From CAWIXB01 sp963839955 (lineage in GTDB: Bacteria > Actinomycetota > Actinomycetes > JACCUZ01), in assembly GCA_963839955.1 (NCBI GenBank), contig CAWIXB010000001.1, positions 1,984,001 through 2,048,000 of the forward strand: 64,000 bases of DNA. Reading direction: 5' to 3'. The translations under genes and the position numbers were made by a program. The notes below the pieces were generated by a model. That model searched no databases. It was not told where the DNA came from and saw only the letters and a list, made by a program, of their open reading frames with translations. This document shows, one piece after another, positions 8,039-16,951 of the stretch (positions within the stretch are counted from its first letter, which is position 1; every line of letters starts with the position of its first letter).

Positions 8039-8536
8039 TCACGACCTCCCGTGCCGGGCTTCGTCGGTGCCGAAGCCAGGCCGTGCCGCACGCTCTTCGA
8101 GGGTCTCGAGCTCCTGGAAGAGCGTGATCTGCAGTCCGGCCGGCGCCTCGAAGCGCGCATTGAGAGACCGCCACGGCGTCTCGGTCGGTGGCGCCACCTG
8201 GGTCGCGCCGGCCTTGGTGAGGGTCTGGGACCGTGCTTCGGTGTCGTCGACCTCGAACGCGACCCTGATATGCCGTGCGACCTGGCGGCCGACCTCGACC
8301 TCGTCGATCATCCGCTTCTGCGCCGGGTTGGCGATCTCGAGCGTGGCCCGGCCGGCGTCCAGGATGGCGACCCGCGCTCCCCCGTCACTCTCGAAGGCCT
8401 CCTGCTCCGGCAGTCCCAAGACGTCGCGGTAGAACGCCAACGCCTCGTCGTAGTCCTCAGCCTCGACGACCAGGCGCATCTGCCGTACGCCGTTTTCCGG
8501 GCCCGGCCTGGTGGGGACATGCTCGTCGCTTGTCAT
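8039..8536 (-). CDS. VOC (glyoxalase/bleomycin resistance) superfamily protein
   Basis: 165 aa with two beta-alpha-beta-beta-beta modules. The first is QMRLVVEAEDYDEALAFYRDVLGLPEQ; the second starts HIRVAFEVDDTEARSQTLTKAG and ends APAGLQITLFQELE. Paired modules of this kind form the metal-binding pocket of vicinal-oxygen-chelate enzymes. Substrates range from methylglyoxal adducts to antibiotics and cannot be predicted from the family alone. The ATG at 8536 is the only sensible start. The C-terminal tail (ERAARPGFGTDEARHGRS) is low complexity. Confidence 0.85.
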   Translation of the reverse strand: MTSDEHVPTRPGPENGVRQMRLVVEAEDYDEALAFYRDVLGLPEQEAFESDGGARVAILDAGRATLEIANPAQKRMIDEVEVGRQVARHIRVAFEVDDTEARSQTLTKAGATQVAPPTETPWRSLNARFEAPAGLQITLFQELETLEERAARPGFGTDEARHGRS

Positions 8537-8564
8537 GCGGGGAGCCTAGGCCGACTGCCGTCGC

Positions 8565-9590
8565 TCAGAACACGATGGTGCGTCCCTCGGCATCCGCCTG
8601 GTCCTGGGTGTAGGCCACGCCGTCGACCTTCAGCCCGGCCGGGTTGAGCAGAGTCAGCAGACCTCCCTTGTTGCCCAGCTGCACGGGCTCGCGAAGCTGG
8701 ACCTGAGTGGTCGCCCCTGCCGGCAGCACGATCGGCTCCAACGGCATCCGGTGCTTGAGCCGGTCGAGCAGCGCCCAGCCCTCGAGGTTCAGGTCTGCGT
8801 CGGTCGTGTTGATGAGGGTCGCTGTCTCGTGCTCGGGAGCAGGTCCCACGGCATTGACCAGTGCCGCCACGATGCGCACGGCCTGGTCCGGCTCGGCCGG
8901 GTCGGGGACGGGTCCCGGACCAGGGTTGGGAATGTCCGAGACGGTGTGCCCCGTCACGTCGTCCGTGTGCCACGCCTGACTCTGGAAGGCCAGGAAGATG
9001 GCCACCCACTGGCCGGAGTCGGCGAAGCTCAGCAGCAGCCCACCGTCCTGCCAGACCCCGTCATCGCGCTTGAACTGGCCGACGTTGCCCTGGTTCATGT
9101 GAATGTCGTGGATCCCGTTCCCGGGCGAGAACCCGAAGATCTTGTCCGGGACACTCGCCTCCGGTCCCCACCGCTCACCGAACGCGTAGACCCGCGCCGA
9201 GGGGTCTGCCGTGGCCCGGGTGACGAAGTGGCCGAGCTTGTCGGCCAGGTCGTTGTCCGGGCCGGGGGTCGTCGCAGGCATGGCTGTCAGGTCCTGCCGG
9301 TCGAACAGGTTGCCCCGGATGAAGTCGAGCGCGATCCCACCGGGAGCGCTGGAGATGGCCGTGAAGCCGTCCGGGAGATCGGGCAAGGCGTTCACCAGCG
9401 GGTGCTCGAACGACTCGTCTGCGAGGTAGAGCAGCTCCGAAGGCGCCAGCTTCGAGAGCACGTTCACGGCGACCCGGTACTCCGTGCCGCCGGCGTCGAT
9501 TCTGATCTGGAAGTGGGGCGAGTCCGAGCCGCCCTCAGCCTTGCTACCCACGACTCGTCCGGCGACGACTCCGTAGTGCGACAGCGGCAT
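8565..9590 (-). CDS. DUF2278 (YukJ-like) protein with C-terminal lamin-tail domain
   Basis: 341 aa. The N-terminal 220 residues match the DUF2278/YukJ family: MPLSHYGVVAGRVVG at the start, then HFQIRIDAGGTEYRVAVNV, NDLADKLGHFVTRA, GIHDIHMNQGN and WQDGGLLLSF. After a proline-rich linker (PNPGPGPVPDPAEP) comes a lamin-tail-like immunoglobulin fold (ETATLINTTDADLNLEGWAL to the C terminus), often found on extracellular or nuclease-associated proteins. No signal peptide is visible. I chose the ATG at 9590, which lies downstream of a GAGGAGG ribosome-binding site; a GTG at 9599 is possible. The function of the family is not established. Confidence 0.85.
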   Translation of the reverse strand: MPLSHYGVVAGRVVGSKAEGGSDSPHFQIRIDAGGTEYRVAVNVLSKLAPSELLYLADESFEHPLVNALPDLPDGFTAISSAPGGIALDFIRGNLFDRQDLTAMPATTPGPDNDLADKLGHFVTRATADPSARVYAFGERWGPEASVPDKIFGFSPGNGIHDIHMNQGNVGQFKRDDGVWQDGGLLLSFADSGQWVAIFLAFQSQAWHTDDVTGHTVSDIPNPGPGPVPDPAEPDQAVRIVAALVNAVGPAPEHETATLINTTDADLNLEGWALLDRLKHRMPLEPIVLPAGATTQVQLREPVQLGNKGGLLTLLNPAGLKVDGVAYTQDQADAEGRTIVF

Positions 9591-9662
9591 GAGTCCCACC
9601 CCCTCCTCAGCTGGAAGTTAGTTCTCCAGTGGAGTGATGTCGAGACTCCCGCTCTGGATACA

Positions 9663-10742
9663 TCAGTCGTCGTCGGCGAGCTGTCGGCTGAACCAGAGAC
9701 CGAACAACGGGCCTGCCAGGATCATGACCAAGAGGCGCAGCACCTGGACCGACGTGACGAACGCCAGGTCGACGTCGCTGGTCACGGCCACGGCGAGGAC
9801 GGCGTTCAACCCGCCGGGCGTGGTGGCCAGGTAGCCGTCAAGGGCACTCTTGTCCGTCACCTCGGCCAACACCAGTCCGATCCCGGCGCAGACCGCGATG
9901 AGCGCCACCGTCGCGGCCGCCACCGCCGGAAGGGCACGCCGGGTCGCCCGTAGGGACTCGACGGTGAACAACAGCCCGATCTGGACGCCGATGACCACGA
10001 GTGCCGCATCCCGAAGCGGCATCGGGATCGTCGGCGCGTACTGCGAGAAGGCGAAGCAGAAACCGGCAGAGAGAACCATCGGGATCAGCAGGCTGCCCGA
10101 CGGGATCGGTGCGACGCGGAGCAGCAGGACCGTCACCAACGTGCACGCGACGAGCAGTGCGACGCCGACCAGCTCCGGATGACTCCCTTGGGCGAGCGTC
10201 GCTTGGTGAACCGGTTGCGACTCGTCCGGAAGCAGTCCGACGGCAAGCGGGAGCATGGCGATCACCAGGTAGACGCGGGCGTACTGCATGACCGCGACCA
10301 GCCGCGAGTCGGCGCCGACTTCGCCGCTGACCGCCACGATGCCGGACGCGCCGCCCGGGATCAGGCCGAGTTGGGCCGTGGCCTGGTCGACGTCGGTGAC
10401 CCGGGACACGACCGCCGCCGCGAGCATGCTCACCCCGATCGTCGCCAGCAGCACCAGCAGCACGGCGACCCAGTTGGCCGTGACCGCAGACAGGGACTCG
10501 CGCCTGATCAGGGTGCCGAGGGTCACGCCGAGTACGACGTGGGCAAGCCGGGACAGCGGCTCGAAGACCTTCAGCTGTCCGTCACGCCGCCACAACACGA
10601 CGGCACCAGCGGCGACGATGCCAGCGAGGACGGGAGCACCTGGCAGCCCCGCCCAACCCAGGGCGACGGCCAGAGCCGTGGCGACCAGCACGACACAGGC
10701 CCACGCGCGACCGTTCTCGCGAGCAGCCGCCACACCCGCCAC
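9663..10742 (-). CDS. AbrB-family membrane protein (PF05145-type)
   Basis: About 360 aa with roughly ten hydrophobic helices in two similar halves (for example WVAVLLVLLATIGVSMLAAA and ALPAVAAATVALIAVCAGIG). Each half carries the family's glycine-rich loop: LGLIPGGASGIVAVS in the first and YLATTPGGLNAVLAVAV in the second. This duplicated AbrB_dup architecture is annotated as a transporter or putative ammonia monooxygenase-related protein; the true substrate is unknown. The start is uncertain: GTG at 10742 is preferred, with GTG at 10772 and 10733 also in frame. It is divergent from the frameshifted DUF6326 gene. Confidence 0.85.
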   Translation of the reverse strand: MAGVAAARENGRAWACVVLVATALAVALGWAGLPGAPVLAGIVAAGAVVLWRRDGQLKVFEPLSRLAHVVLGVTLGTLIRRESLSAVTANWVAVLLVLLATIGVSMLAAAVVSRVTDVDQATAQLGLIPGGASGIVAVSGEVGADSRLVAVMQYARVYLVIAMLPLAVGLLPDESQPVHQATLAQGSHPELVGVALLVACTLVTVLLLRVAPIPSGSLLIPMVLSAGFCFAFSQYAPTIPMPLRDAALVVIGVQIGLLFTVESLRATRRALPAVAAATVALIAVCAGIGLVLAEVTDKSALDGYLATTPGGLNAVLAVAVTSDVDLAFVTSVQVLRLLVMILAGPLFGLWFSRQLADDD

Positions 10743-10809
10743 GTTACTGCGCCACCCACCCGACGCGATCACACTGGACCTCGGCGGCCCAACCCGAGGA
10801 GCGATCCCA

Positions 10810-11243
10810 GTGAGTACGACGACAACCAGGCAGTACCGAGACGCCGAAGTCGATGTGAAACTCGTGCTCTGCGCCCTGTGGATCGCGATGCTGTTCGTGT
10901 TCGCCTACGTCGACATCTTCGGGTTCTACCGCGCCGATGTCCTCGACGCGGCGCTCGACGGCAAGGTGGCGACGACGGAGTTCTCGGTGGACCAGATGTT
11001 CCTGCGTTGACCCTCGTCTACATCCTGCTGCCGACCCTGATGGTGGTGCTGTCACTCCTTCTCAAGCCACGCGTCAACCGCATCACCAACATCGTGGTCA
11101 GCATCCTCTACGCGATCAGCATCATCGTGTCGGTGATCGGCGAGGAGTGGGCCTACTACATCATCGGCAGCGTCATCGAAGTAGTGCTCCTCGTCGTCAT
11201 CGCCCGCACCGCCTGGACCTGGCCGCCACCGCAGACCGACTGA
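10810..11243 (+). pseudogene. DUF6326-family four-helix membrane protein, frameshifted
   Basis: The first part (from the GTG at 10810, behind a GAGGAG ribosome-binding site) reads two helices, including VDVKLVLCALWIAMLFVFAY, and ends ...VDQMFLR-stop at 11010. The second part continues in another frame as LTLVYILLPTLMVVLSLLLK, NRITNIVVSILYAISIIVSV and EVVLLVVIARTAW, stopping at 11243. Joined, the two halves make one DUF6326-type protein of about 144 aa. The break falls in the short loop near base 11003 and needs a single-base indel. It may be a real pseudogene, a programmed frameshift or a sequencing error; nothing in the sequence (no clear slippery heptamer) favours programming. Confidence 0.75.
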
Positions 11244-11285
11244 GCCGCCATGCCGGACTTGTCCGGGGGCCAACCGGTACGGCAA

Positions 11286-11317
11286 AGCCGGCCTCACTCG
11301 TTGGAGTGAAACCGGCT
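11286..11317. terminator. Hairpin between the DUF6326 gene and tRNA-Pro
   Basis: Fourteen-base arms (11286-11299 and 11304-11317) pair with two mismatches around a GTTG loop. The hairpin lies between the end of the rightward DUF6326 gene and the 3' end of the leftward tRNA, so it could terminate both. No long T-run follows on the plus strand. Confidence 0.5.
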
Positions 11318-11337
11318 CCAGCCTCGGCGTTCCTCTG

Positions 11338-11411
<74 letters not shown>

Positions 11412-11444
11412 GTGCCCCAGATCCCGCTCGGAGCGGCACCAACC

Positions 11445-12695
11445 CTAGCGCAGCCCGGACACCGGCTCCCGCGACCGAGCCCCGACCACGGCAGGGCTGA
11501 CGAGCGCCGTCGCGCAGGGCACCAGCATCAGCAGACCGCAGCACACACCGACGGTGGTGGTGGACGACATCTCGGCGAGCACACCGAAGACGGCGTAGCC
11601 CACCGGGAGCAGGCCGAGCGAGCTGAACCCGACGAGGCTCATGACCCGCCCGAGGTAGGCCTCGTCGGTGACGGCCTGCAGGTGCCCGAGGAGGTACGCC
11701 GAGGTCGGACCCGAGGTCAGGCCCGCCAGCGCGGTGGCCGTGAGCAGGAGCGGCAGGGTCGGTGCGGCAGCGATGCCGATCATGGTGACGGCCTGCACCG
11801 CCTGCCACCACGTGCCGACGAGGGCCGGGCGGGCGACGCTGCGGAATCGGGTCACCGCCAGCGACCCGACGGCTGCCCCGGCGGAGAACACCGCGACGAA
11901 TGCTGCGTACGCACCGACTCCCCAGCCCTCCTCGGTCACTCGCAGCAGTGCACCGATGTTGATGACCGGCATGGCGAACAAGCTGCACGCGGTCATCAGC
12001 AACAGCAGCGGCCGCAGGACCGGGTGGCCGCCGGCGTACCGCAGACCGGCGCCGAGCTCGCGCAGCACACCGCGGGGCGGGCCGGCGTCGGGGTCGCGGT
12101 GCGCGCGCGGGAGGCGGACGGCGAGCACGGCCACGAGCACGGCGACGAAGCTCACGGCGTCGACCAGCAGCGCGAGAGCGAGTCCACCGGTCGCGACGAG
12201 CAGGCCACCGAGCGGCGCGCCGACCAGGTCGCTCACCCGCTGACCGAGCTGTGTCATCGCCGTCGCCCTCGGCAGGTCGTCGAGCGGCACCAGAGCGCGT
12301 GGCACCATCCGCGACGCCGGGTGGTAGAGCGCGTCCACCAGCCCGAACGCCGCCGCGAGACAGGCCAGCGGCAGCGTGGCGAAGTTCATGCCGAGCGCGA
12401 ACACGCCCGCACCGCCCACCAACAGGGCGCGGCTGGCGTCGCTGGCGACCATCACCAGGCGCGGACCGAGCCGGTCGGCAACGGCGCCGCCGAGGAGCAT
12501 CAGCGCCGCGCGCGGGACCGTCCCGGCGGCGAGGACGACCGACGTGGCAGCGGGTCCCCCGGCCCGAGCGGCTGCCCAGGCCAGCGCGATGAACCAGATC
12601 CGGTCGCCGACGAGCGAGACGGTCTGGCCGACGAGGTAGACGAGTAACCGCCGGTCGCCCACCACGCCGCGTTGCTGCTCGGCGACCGCCGTCAC
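11445..12695 (-). CDS. MFS transporter (EntS/MFS_3-like exporter)
   Basis: 416 aa with about 12 predicted membrane helices. It starts MTAVAEQQRGVVGDRRLLVY; motif A is seen as LGGAVADRLGPRLVM between helices 2 and 3. LGQRVSDLVGAPLGGLLV and HLQAVTDEAYLGRVMSLVGF are typical of the enterobactin-exporter-like branch of the superfamily. Its GTG start overlaps the TGA of the upstream ArsR-type regulator (GTGA), so the two are one operon. I infer that the regulator responds to a compound this protein pumps out. The substrate is not predictable. Confidence 0.88.
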   Translation of the reverse strand: MTAVAEQQRGVVGDRRLLVYLVGQTVSLVGDRIWFIALAWAAARAGGPAATSVVLAAGTVPRAALMLLGGAVADRLGPRLVMVASDASRALLVGGAGVFALGMNFATLPLACLAAAFGLVDALYHPASRMVPRALVPLDDLPRATAMTQLGQRVSDLVGAPLGGLLVATGGLALALLVDAVSFVAVLVAVLAVRLPRAHRDPDAGPPRGVLRELGAGLRYAGGHPVLRPLLLLMTACSLFAMPVINIGALLRVTEEGWGVGAYAAFVAVFSAGAAVGSLAVTRFRSVARPALVGTWWQAVQAVTMIGIAAAPTLPLLLTATALAGLTSGPTSAYLLGHLQAVTDEAYLGRVMSLVGFSSLGLLPVGYAVFGVLAEMSSTTTVGVCCGLLMLVPCATALVSPAVVGARSREPVSGLR

Positions 12696-13270
12696 GGGCG
12701 GAACGGGAACAGATGGGTGAACATGAACGCGTGCTCGCGATGTTGTCCGTCTGCGGGCACCTCGCGGTCGGACCAGCGCAAGATGACTTCCTTGAGTTCA
12801 TCGCTGAGCCTGCGCATCTCGTCGGGGGTGAGCAGGAAGAGGGAGTCGCTGGCCAAAGCGGCATCGACCCAGTCGGCGCCCCACGCGTCAGCCGCGTCCT
12901 TGTATTCCCGCAGCCGGTCGAGCTGGCGACCGAGCAACACTCTTTCGGCCGCAGCCGCCACGGCGCGATCGCCGGGATCACCCAGGAAGTCAGCGCTGGA
13001 CCAGCTCACTCCCCCGGGGACGGACCGCCACCACCGCTCGCGGCCGTCGGCCCCCAGCTCCGGGGCCTCCTCGACGTAGCCGTGCTCCGCGAGCTTGCGC
13101 AGGTGGTAGCTCAGCAGGCCGACGGCCTCGTCGACGTGAGCCGAGAGCGTCGTGGCGGTGGCTGGCCCCCGCGCCTGCAGGAGCTCGTAGAGCCGCAGCC
13201 GCAGCGGGTGGGACAGCGCCTTGAGGACCTTGGGGTCGGTGACCTTGCGCACGCTCCGTCTGGAGGCCAT
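12692..13270 (-). CDS. ArsR-like winged-helix transcriptional regulator
   Basis: 192 aa from the ATG at 13270. The N-terminal winged helix reads VLKALSHPLRLRLYELLQAR, LSAHVDEAVGLLSYHLRKLAEHGYVEE, the classic ArsR/HTH_20 pattern. The C-terminal half (YKDAADAWGADWVDAALASD, MRRLSDELKEVILRW) resembles the effector/dimer part of regulators that sit beside MFS exporters. No metal-binding cysteines are present, so metal sensing is unlikely. A palindromic operator lies just upstream (13286-13320), consistent with autorepression of this gene and the overlapping exporter. Confidence 0.85.
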   Translation of the reverse strand: MASRRSVRKVTDPKVLKALSHPLRLRLYELLQARGPATATTLSAHVDEAVGLLSYHLRKLAEHGYVEEAPELGADGRERWWRSVPGGVSWSSADFLGDPGDRAVAAAAERVLLGRQLDRLREYKDAADAWGADWVDAALASDSLFLLTPDEMRRLSDELKEVILRWSDREVPADGQHREHAFMFTHLFPFRP

Positions 13271-13285
13271 GCGCAGCACCCTAGA

Positions 13286-13320
13286 TGCACAAGAATATTT
13301 GTGCAATACTATTTGTGCAA
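13286..13320. promoter_or_regulatory. Palindromic operator ahead of the ArsR-type regulator
   Basis: A perfect 7-bp inverted repeat, TGCACAA (13286-13292) and TTGTGCA (13299-13305), is separated by GAATAT. A third half-site TTGTGCAA follows at 13313-13320. The AT-rich element stands out in GC-rich DNA. It lies 16 bp upstream of the regulator's ATG, where a repressor would block transcription, and just beyond the der stop. Confidence 0.7.
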
Positions 13321-13323
13321 CGC

Positions 13324-14691
13324 TTATCTTGCGTTCTTGCCCCGCTTCTCGCGCATCCGGACGGAGACCTCGATCGGCGTACCCACGAAGCCGAACTCCT
13401 CGCGCAGCCGGCGCTCGACGAAGCGCCGGTAGCCCGCCTCGAGGAACCCGGTCGCGAACAGCACGAACCGCGGCGGACGGGTGGTGGCCTGGGTGCCGAA
13501 CATGATGCGCGGCTGCTTGCCGCCCCGGATCGGGTGCGGATGGGCCGAGACGAGGTCACCGAGGAAGGCGTTGAGCCGCCCGGTCGGCACCCGCGAGTCC
13601 CACGAGTCGAGCGCCTGCTGGAGTGCGGGCGCGAGCTTGTCCATGTGCCGTCCGGTGCGTGCCGAGACGTTGACCCTCGGCGCCCACGTCACCTGGACGA
13701 GATCGCGGTCGATCTCGCGGTCGAGGTAGAAGCGGCGCTCCTCGTCGATCAGGTCCCACTTGTTGTAGGCGATGACCAGCGCCCTACCGGCCTCGACGAC
13801 CATCGAGATGATGCGGGTGTCCTGCTCGGAGAGCACATCGCTGGCATCGACGAGGACGACGGCCACCTCGGCGCGGTCGAGAGCCGACTGGGTCCGCAGC
13901 GTGGCGTAGTAGTCGGTGCCGCTGGCCTGCTTGGCGCGACGGCGGATGCCAGCGGTGTCGACGAAGCGCCAGGTCTCGCCACCCAGCTCGACGAGCTCGT
14001 CGACCGGGTCACGGGTCGTCCCCGCGACTTCGTCAACGACGACGCGGTCCTCCCCCGCCACCTTGTTGAGCAGGCTGGACTTGCCGACGTTCGGCCGGCC
14101 GAGCAGCGCCACCCGGCGAGGCCCGCCCTCCACGTCGTACTCCTCAGCCGGCGTCTCGGGCAGTGCGTCGAGCACGGCATCGAGCAGGTCACCGCTCCCC
14201 CGCCCGTGCAGGGCGGAGACCGCGTAGGGCTCGCCGAGCCCGAGCGACCAGAGTCCGGCGGCGTCGGCCTCGGTGCGCGCGTCGTCGACCTTGTTCGCGA
14301 CGAGCACCACGGGCTTCCCGGCCTTGCGCAGCACGCGGACGACCGCTTCGTCGGTCTCGGTCGCGCCCACGGTCGCGTCGACGACGAAGAGCACCGCGTC
14401 GGCCGCGGCGATCGCCATCTCGGCCTGGGCAGCGACCTGTGCCTGCAGACCCTTGGCGTCCTGCTCCCACCCGCCCGTGTCGACCACGATGAAACGGCGC
14501 CCGTTCCACACCGCGTCATAGAGGACGCGGTCGCGGGTCACGCCAGGGACGTCCTCGACCACGGCCTCGCGGCGGCCGAGGATGCGGTTGACGAGGGTGG
14601 ACTTGCCCACGTTGGGGCGGCCGACGACGGCGAGCACCGGGACGGGCTCGGTCGCCGCCTCGTCGGTGGTGTCGTCGACGTACTCGCTCAT
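13324..14691 (-). CDS. der: Ribosome biogenesis GTPase Der (EngA)
   Basis: 455 aa. Two GTPase domains in tandem are diagnostic. The first has VVGRPNVGKST, DTGGW and NKVDD; the second has LGRPNVGKSS, DTAGI and NKWD. A C-terminal KH-like domain follows (VNVSARTGRHMDKLAPALQQ onward, ending MREKRGKNAR). Der acts in assembly of the 50S subunit. Its ATG overlaps the stop of cmk (ATGA), making a tyrA-cmk-der run conserved in many actinobacteria. Confidence 0.97.
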   Translation of the reverse strand: MSEYVDDTTDEAATEPVPVLAVVGRPNVGKSTLVNRILGRREAVVEDVPGVTRDRVLYDAVWNGRRFIVVDTGGWEQDAKGLQAQVAAQAEMAIAAADAVLFVVDATVGATETDEAVVRVLRKAGKPVVLVANKVDDARTEADAAGLWSLGLGEPYAVSALHGRGSGDLLDAVLDALPETPAEEYDVEGGPRRVALLGRPNVGKSSLLNKVAGEDRVVVDEVAGTTRDPVDELVELGGETWRFVDTAGIRRRAKQASGTDYYATLRTQSALDRAEVAVVLVDASDVLSEQDTRIISMVVEAGRALVIAYNKWDLIDEERRFYLDREIDRDLVQVTWAPRVNVSARTGRHMDKLAPALQQALDSWDSRVPTGRLNAFLGDLVSAHPHPIRGGKQPRIMFGTQATTRPPRFVLFATGFLEAGYRRFVERRLREEFGFVGTPIEVSVRMREKRGKNAR

Positions 14692-15434
14692 CGTCTGTCC
14701 CCGTCGCGCGGCCCGGTCGCGGTGACCTGATCGACGAGCGCGAGCAGTGCGTCGACGGTCTCGTCGAGGGTGAGGTGGGACGAGTCGACGACGGTGACGC
14801 CGTCACCGGCCTCGGTGAACGTGGCGACCGTCGAGTCGTCGGCGTCGCGGCGCACGACCTGGTCCCGTGTCGCGTCGACCGCGTCGGGGTGGTCGGTGCC
14901 GTGGACCTCGAGGGCCCGTCGCGCCAGGCGGGCGTCCTCGCTCGCGGTCAGCAGCACGCGGACCGGCGCGTCCGGCGCGACGACGGTCGTGATGTCACGG
15001 CCCTCGATGACGACGCCACCCTGGGCCGCCACGTCGCGCTGGCGGCGAACCAGCTCGGCGCGCACCTCGAGGTTGGTCGCGACCGCGCTGACGGCACTCG
15101 AGATGCGCGGCTCCCGGATGGCCTGCGAGATGTCCTGGCCCTCGATGGTGACGCTGGGCGCCGTCGGATCGGTGCCGATGTGGAGGGGCAGGTCGCGTGC
15201 CAGCTTGCCGACGGTCTCGGTGTCGGCGAGGTCGGCGCCGCGCTCGATCGCCCACCAGGTCAGCGCGCGGTACATCGCCCCGGTGTCGAGGTAGCGCAGG
15301 CCGAGGCGTTGCGCGACGCGGCGCGAGACCGTCGACTTGCCCGACCCCGAGGGGCCGTCGACAGCGACGACGAGGCCGCTGACGCTGCCGCCTCGGGCGG
15401 CGCTCGCGCCGTCGTCGGCGGTGTTCGCGGGCAT
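14688..15434 (-). CDS. cmk: Cytidylate kinase
   Basis: 248 aa. It phosphorylates CMP and dCMP with ATP. The P-loop is in VAVDGPSGSGKSTVSRR at about residues 24-40. The CMP-binding segment is LRYLDTGAMYRALTWWAIER, and VIEGRDITTVV and the lid region (LARRALEVHGTDHP) follow. About 20 extra N-terminal residues of low complexity precede the P-loop. It ends inside the start of der and lies 51 bp downstream of tyrA. Confidence 0.95.
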   Translation of the reverse strand: MPANTADDGASAARGGSVSGLVVAVDGPSGSGKSTVSRRVAQRLGLRYLDTGAMYRALTWWAIERGADLADTETVGKLARDLPLHIGTDPTAPSVTIEGQDISQAIREPRISSAVSAVATNLEVRAELVRRQRDVAAQGGVVIEGRDITTVVAPDAPVRVLLTASEDARLARRALEVHGTDHPDAVDATRDQVVRRDADDSTVATFTEAGDGVTVVDSSHLTLDETVDALLALVDQVTATGPRDGDRR

Positions 15435-15485
15435 GCGGGACCTCGTCAGGGGCGGGGGTGGGGACCTGTCGAGGGTACCGCCCCT

Positions 15486-16592
15486 TCAGGCGTGGACCAC
15501 CCACGCGAGATCGCCGAGGGCCTCGACAAGGCGGTCGCGGGCGGCCGGATCGACGGAAAGCTCCACCAGGCCGACCGGCTGGCCCGGCGAGTGCTCGATG
15601 CGCACGTCCTCGATGTTGATTCCGGCCGCGCCGGTGTCGGCGAAGAGCCGGGCGAGCTCACCCGGCCGGTCGGGCAGGACGACGGGCACCACGGCGTACG
15701 GCGTGGGCCGGCCGCCGTGCTTGCCCGGCAGCCTGGCCCGGCCCTCGTTGCCGCGGAGCAGCACCTCGCGCAGCGCCGTACGACCCCAGTCGGCGTCGTC
15801 GCCCACGTCGTGCAGCGCCGCGATCACGGCGTCGACGTCGTGGCGCAGCTCGGCGAGCACACGGACGACGGGGTCGGCGTTGGCGGCCAGGACGTCGACC
15901 CACAGGTCGGGGTCGGACGCGGCGACCCGGGTGACGTCGCGCAGGCCCTGACCGGTGAGGGCGAGCGCGGCGGTCGCCCCTTCGGCCAGCCGCGCGGCGA
16001 CGAGCGACGCAGCGACCTGTGGCACGTGGGAGACGAGAGCAACGGCGGCGTCGTGGGTGGGCGCGTCCATCGTGACGGGGACCGCTCCGCAGAGCCGGAC
16101 GAGCTCCATGGCCCGGTGGCGGGACGTCTCGTCGGCCGCGCTGTCCATGACCACCCAGGCGCGGCTCTCGAACAGGTCGGCGCGGGCGGCGCCGGGGCCG
16201 GAGCGCTCGCTCCCGGCCATCGGGTGGGTGCCGAGGAAGTGTGGGGTCGGCCCGATCATGCGATCGACGTCGCGGAGCACGTCCGTCTTGACGCCCGCAG
16301 TGTCGACGACGGTGGCCGCGACGTTGCCCGCGAGCAGACTGGCGACGACCTCGGCGGTGGCTGACGGCGCGACGGCGACGACGGCGAGGTCGACCTGCTC
16401 GGCCGGCTGCGACATGTCACCCGCGCCGAGGTCGGCCGCCTGGCGGACGGTGACCGGGTCGCGGTCGGTCAGGTGCACCCGGACACCGTGCCGGCGAAGT
16501 GCGAGCCCGATCGACGTACCGATGAGGCCGGTGCCGACGACGAGGCAGCTGCGCAATGAGCTGGCCGCAGGCTCGTCCGTCGGAGCGGTCAT
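15486..16592 (-). CDS. tyrA: Prephenate dehydrogenase with C-terminal ACT domain
   Basis: 368 aa. It converts prephenate to 4-hydroxyphenylpyruvate for tyrosine synthesis. The NAD(P)-binding fold begins CLVVGTGLIGTSIGLALRRHG. The catalytic-domain motif is FLGTHPMAGSERSGPGAA, with the conserved H and S. VSHVPQVAASLVAARL and LRDVTRVAASDPDLW are also typical. The last 75 residues (VVPVVLPDRPGELARLFADT, GINIEDVRIEH) form an ACT-like domain that probably gives feedback control by tyrosine. Its ATG overlaps the aroH stop (ATGA), pairing it with the enzyme that makes its substrate. Confidence 0.93.
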   Translation of the reverse strand: MTAPTDEPAASSLRSCLVVGTGLIGTSIGLALRRHGVRVHLTDRDPVTVRQAADLGAGDMSQPAEQVDLAVVAVAPSATAEVVASLLAGNVAATVVDTAGVKTDVLRDVDRMIGPTPHFLGTHPMAGSERSGPGAARADLFESRAWVVMDSAADETSRHRAMELVRLCGAVPVTMDAPTHDAAVALVSHVPQVAASLVAARLAEGATAALALTGQGLRDVTRVAASDPDLWVDVLAANADPVVRVLAELRHDVDAVIAALHDVGDDADWGRTALREVLLRGNEGRARLPGKHGGRPTPYAVVPVVLPDRPGELARLFADTGAAGINIEDVRIEHSPGQPVGLVELSVDPAARDRLVEALGDLAWVVHA

Positions 16593-16951
16593 TGGGCCAG
16601 GTCGCGGCGCAGCCGGGCGGCACCACGCAGGTAGACGTGCCGGATGTCGCTGCGATCGCGCTCGCTCTCGACGTGGAGCATGACCCGGATGACGCGCGGC
16701 AGCGCGCCGGCGATGTCCAGCTCCTGCGCGCAGATCAGCGGGACGTCGCCGATGCCCAGCTGCCGGGCGGCCAGCGCGGGGAACTCGCTGTGCAGGTCGG
16801 GCGTGGCGGTGAAGAGGACCGAGATGAGGTCGTCGGTGCGCAGCTCGTTCTGCTCGAACACGGCGCGGATGAGCTCCTCGACGGACGCGAGCAGGTGGTC
16901 GCGGTCGTCGGTGTCGAGCTGGACCGCGCCCCGGATCGCGCGTACCGGCAC
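16589..16951 (-). CDS. aroH: Chorismate mutase, AroH type
   Basis: 120 aa, the normal length of the trimeric AroH fold. It rearranges chorismate to prephenate, the substrate of the adjacent tyrA. Conserved residues are visible in VRAIRGAVQLDTDD (N-terminal Arg), NELRTDDLISVLFTATPDLH, ALAARQLGIGDVPLICAQEL and IRVMLHVES, ending with YLRGAARLRRDL. The start is the GTG at 16951 behind a strong AGGAGG ribosome-binding site; an upstream open extension lacks similarity. Overlap with tyrA suggests strict co-translation. Confidence 0.93.
   Translation of the reverse strand: MPVRAIRGAVQLDTDDRDHLLASVEELIRAVFEQNELRTDDLISVLFTATPDLHSEFPALAARQLGIGDVPLICAQELDIAGALPRVIRVMLHVESERDRSDIRHVYLRGAARLRRDLAQ

Noticed and set aside
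13285..14730. Long plus-strand frame opposite der
   Set aside because: The minus strand encodes an intact Der GTPase, so this frame is a shadow.
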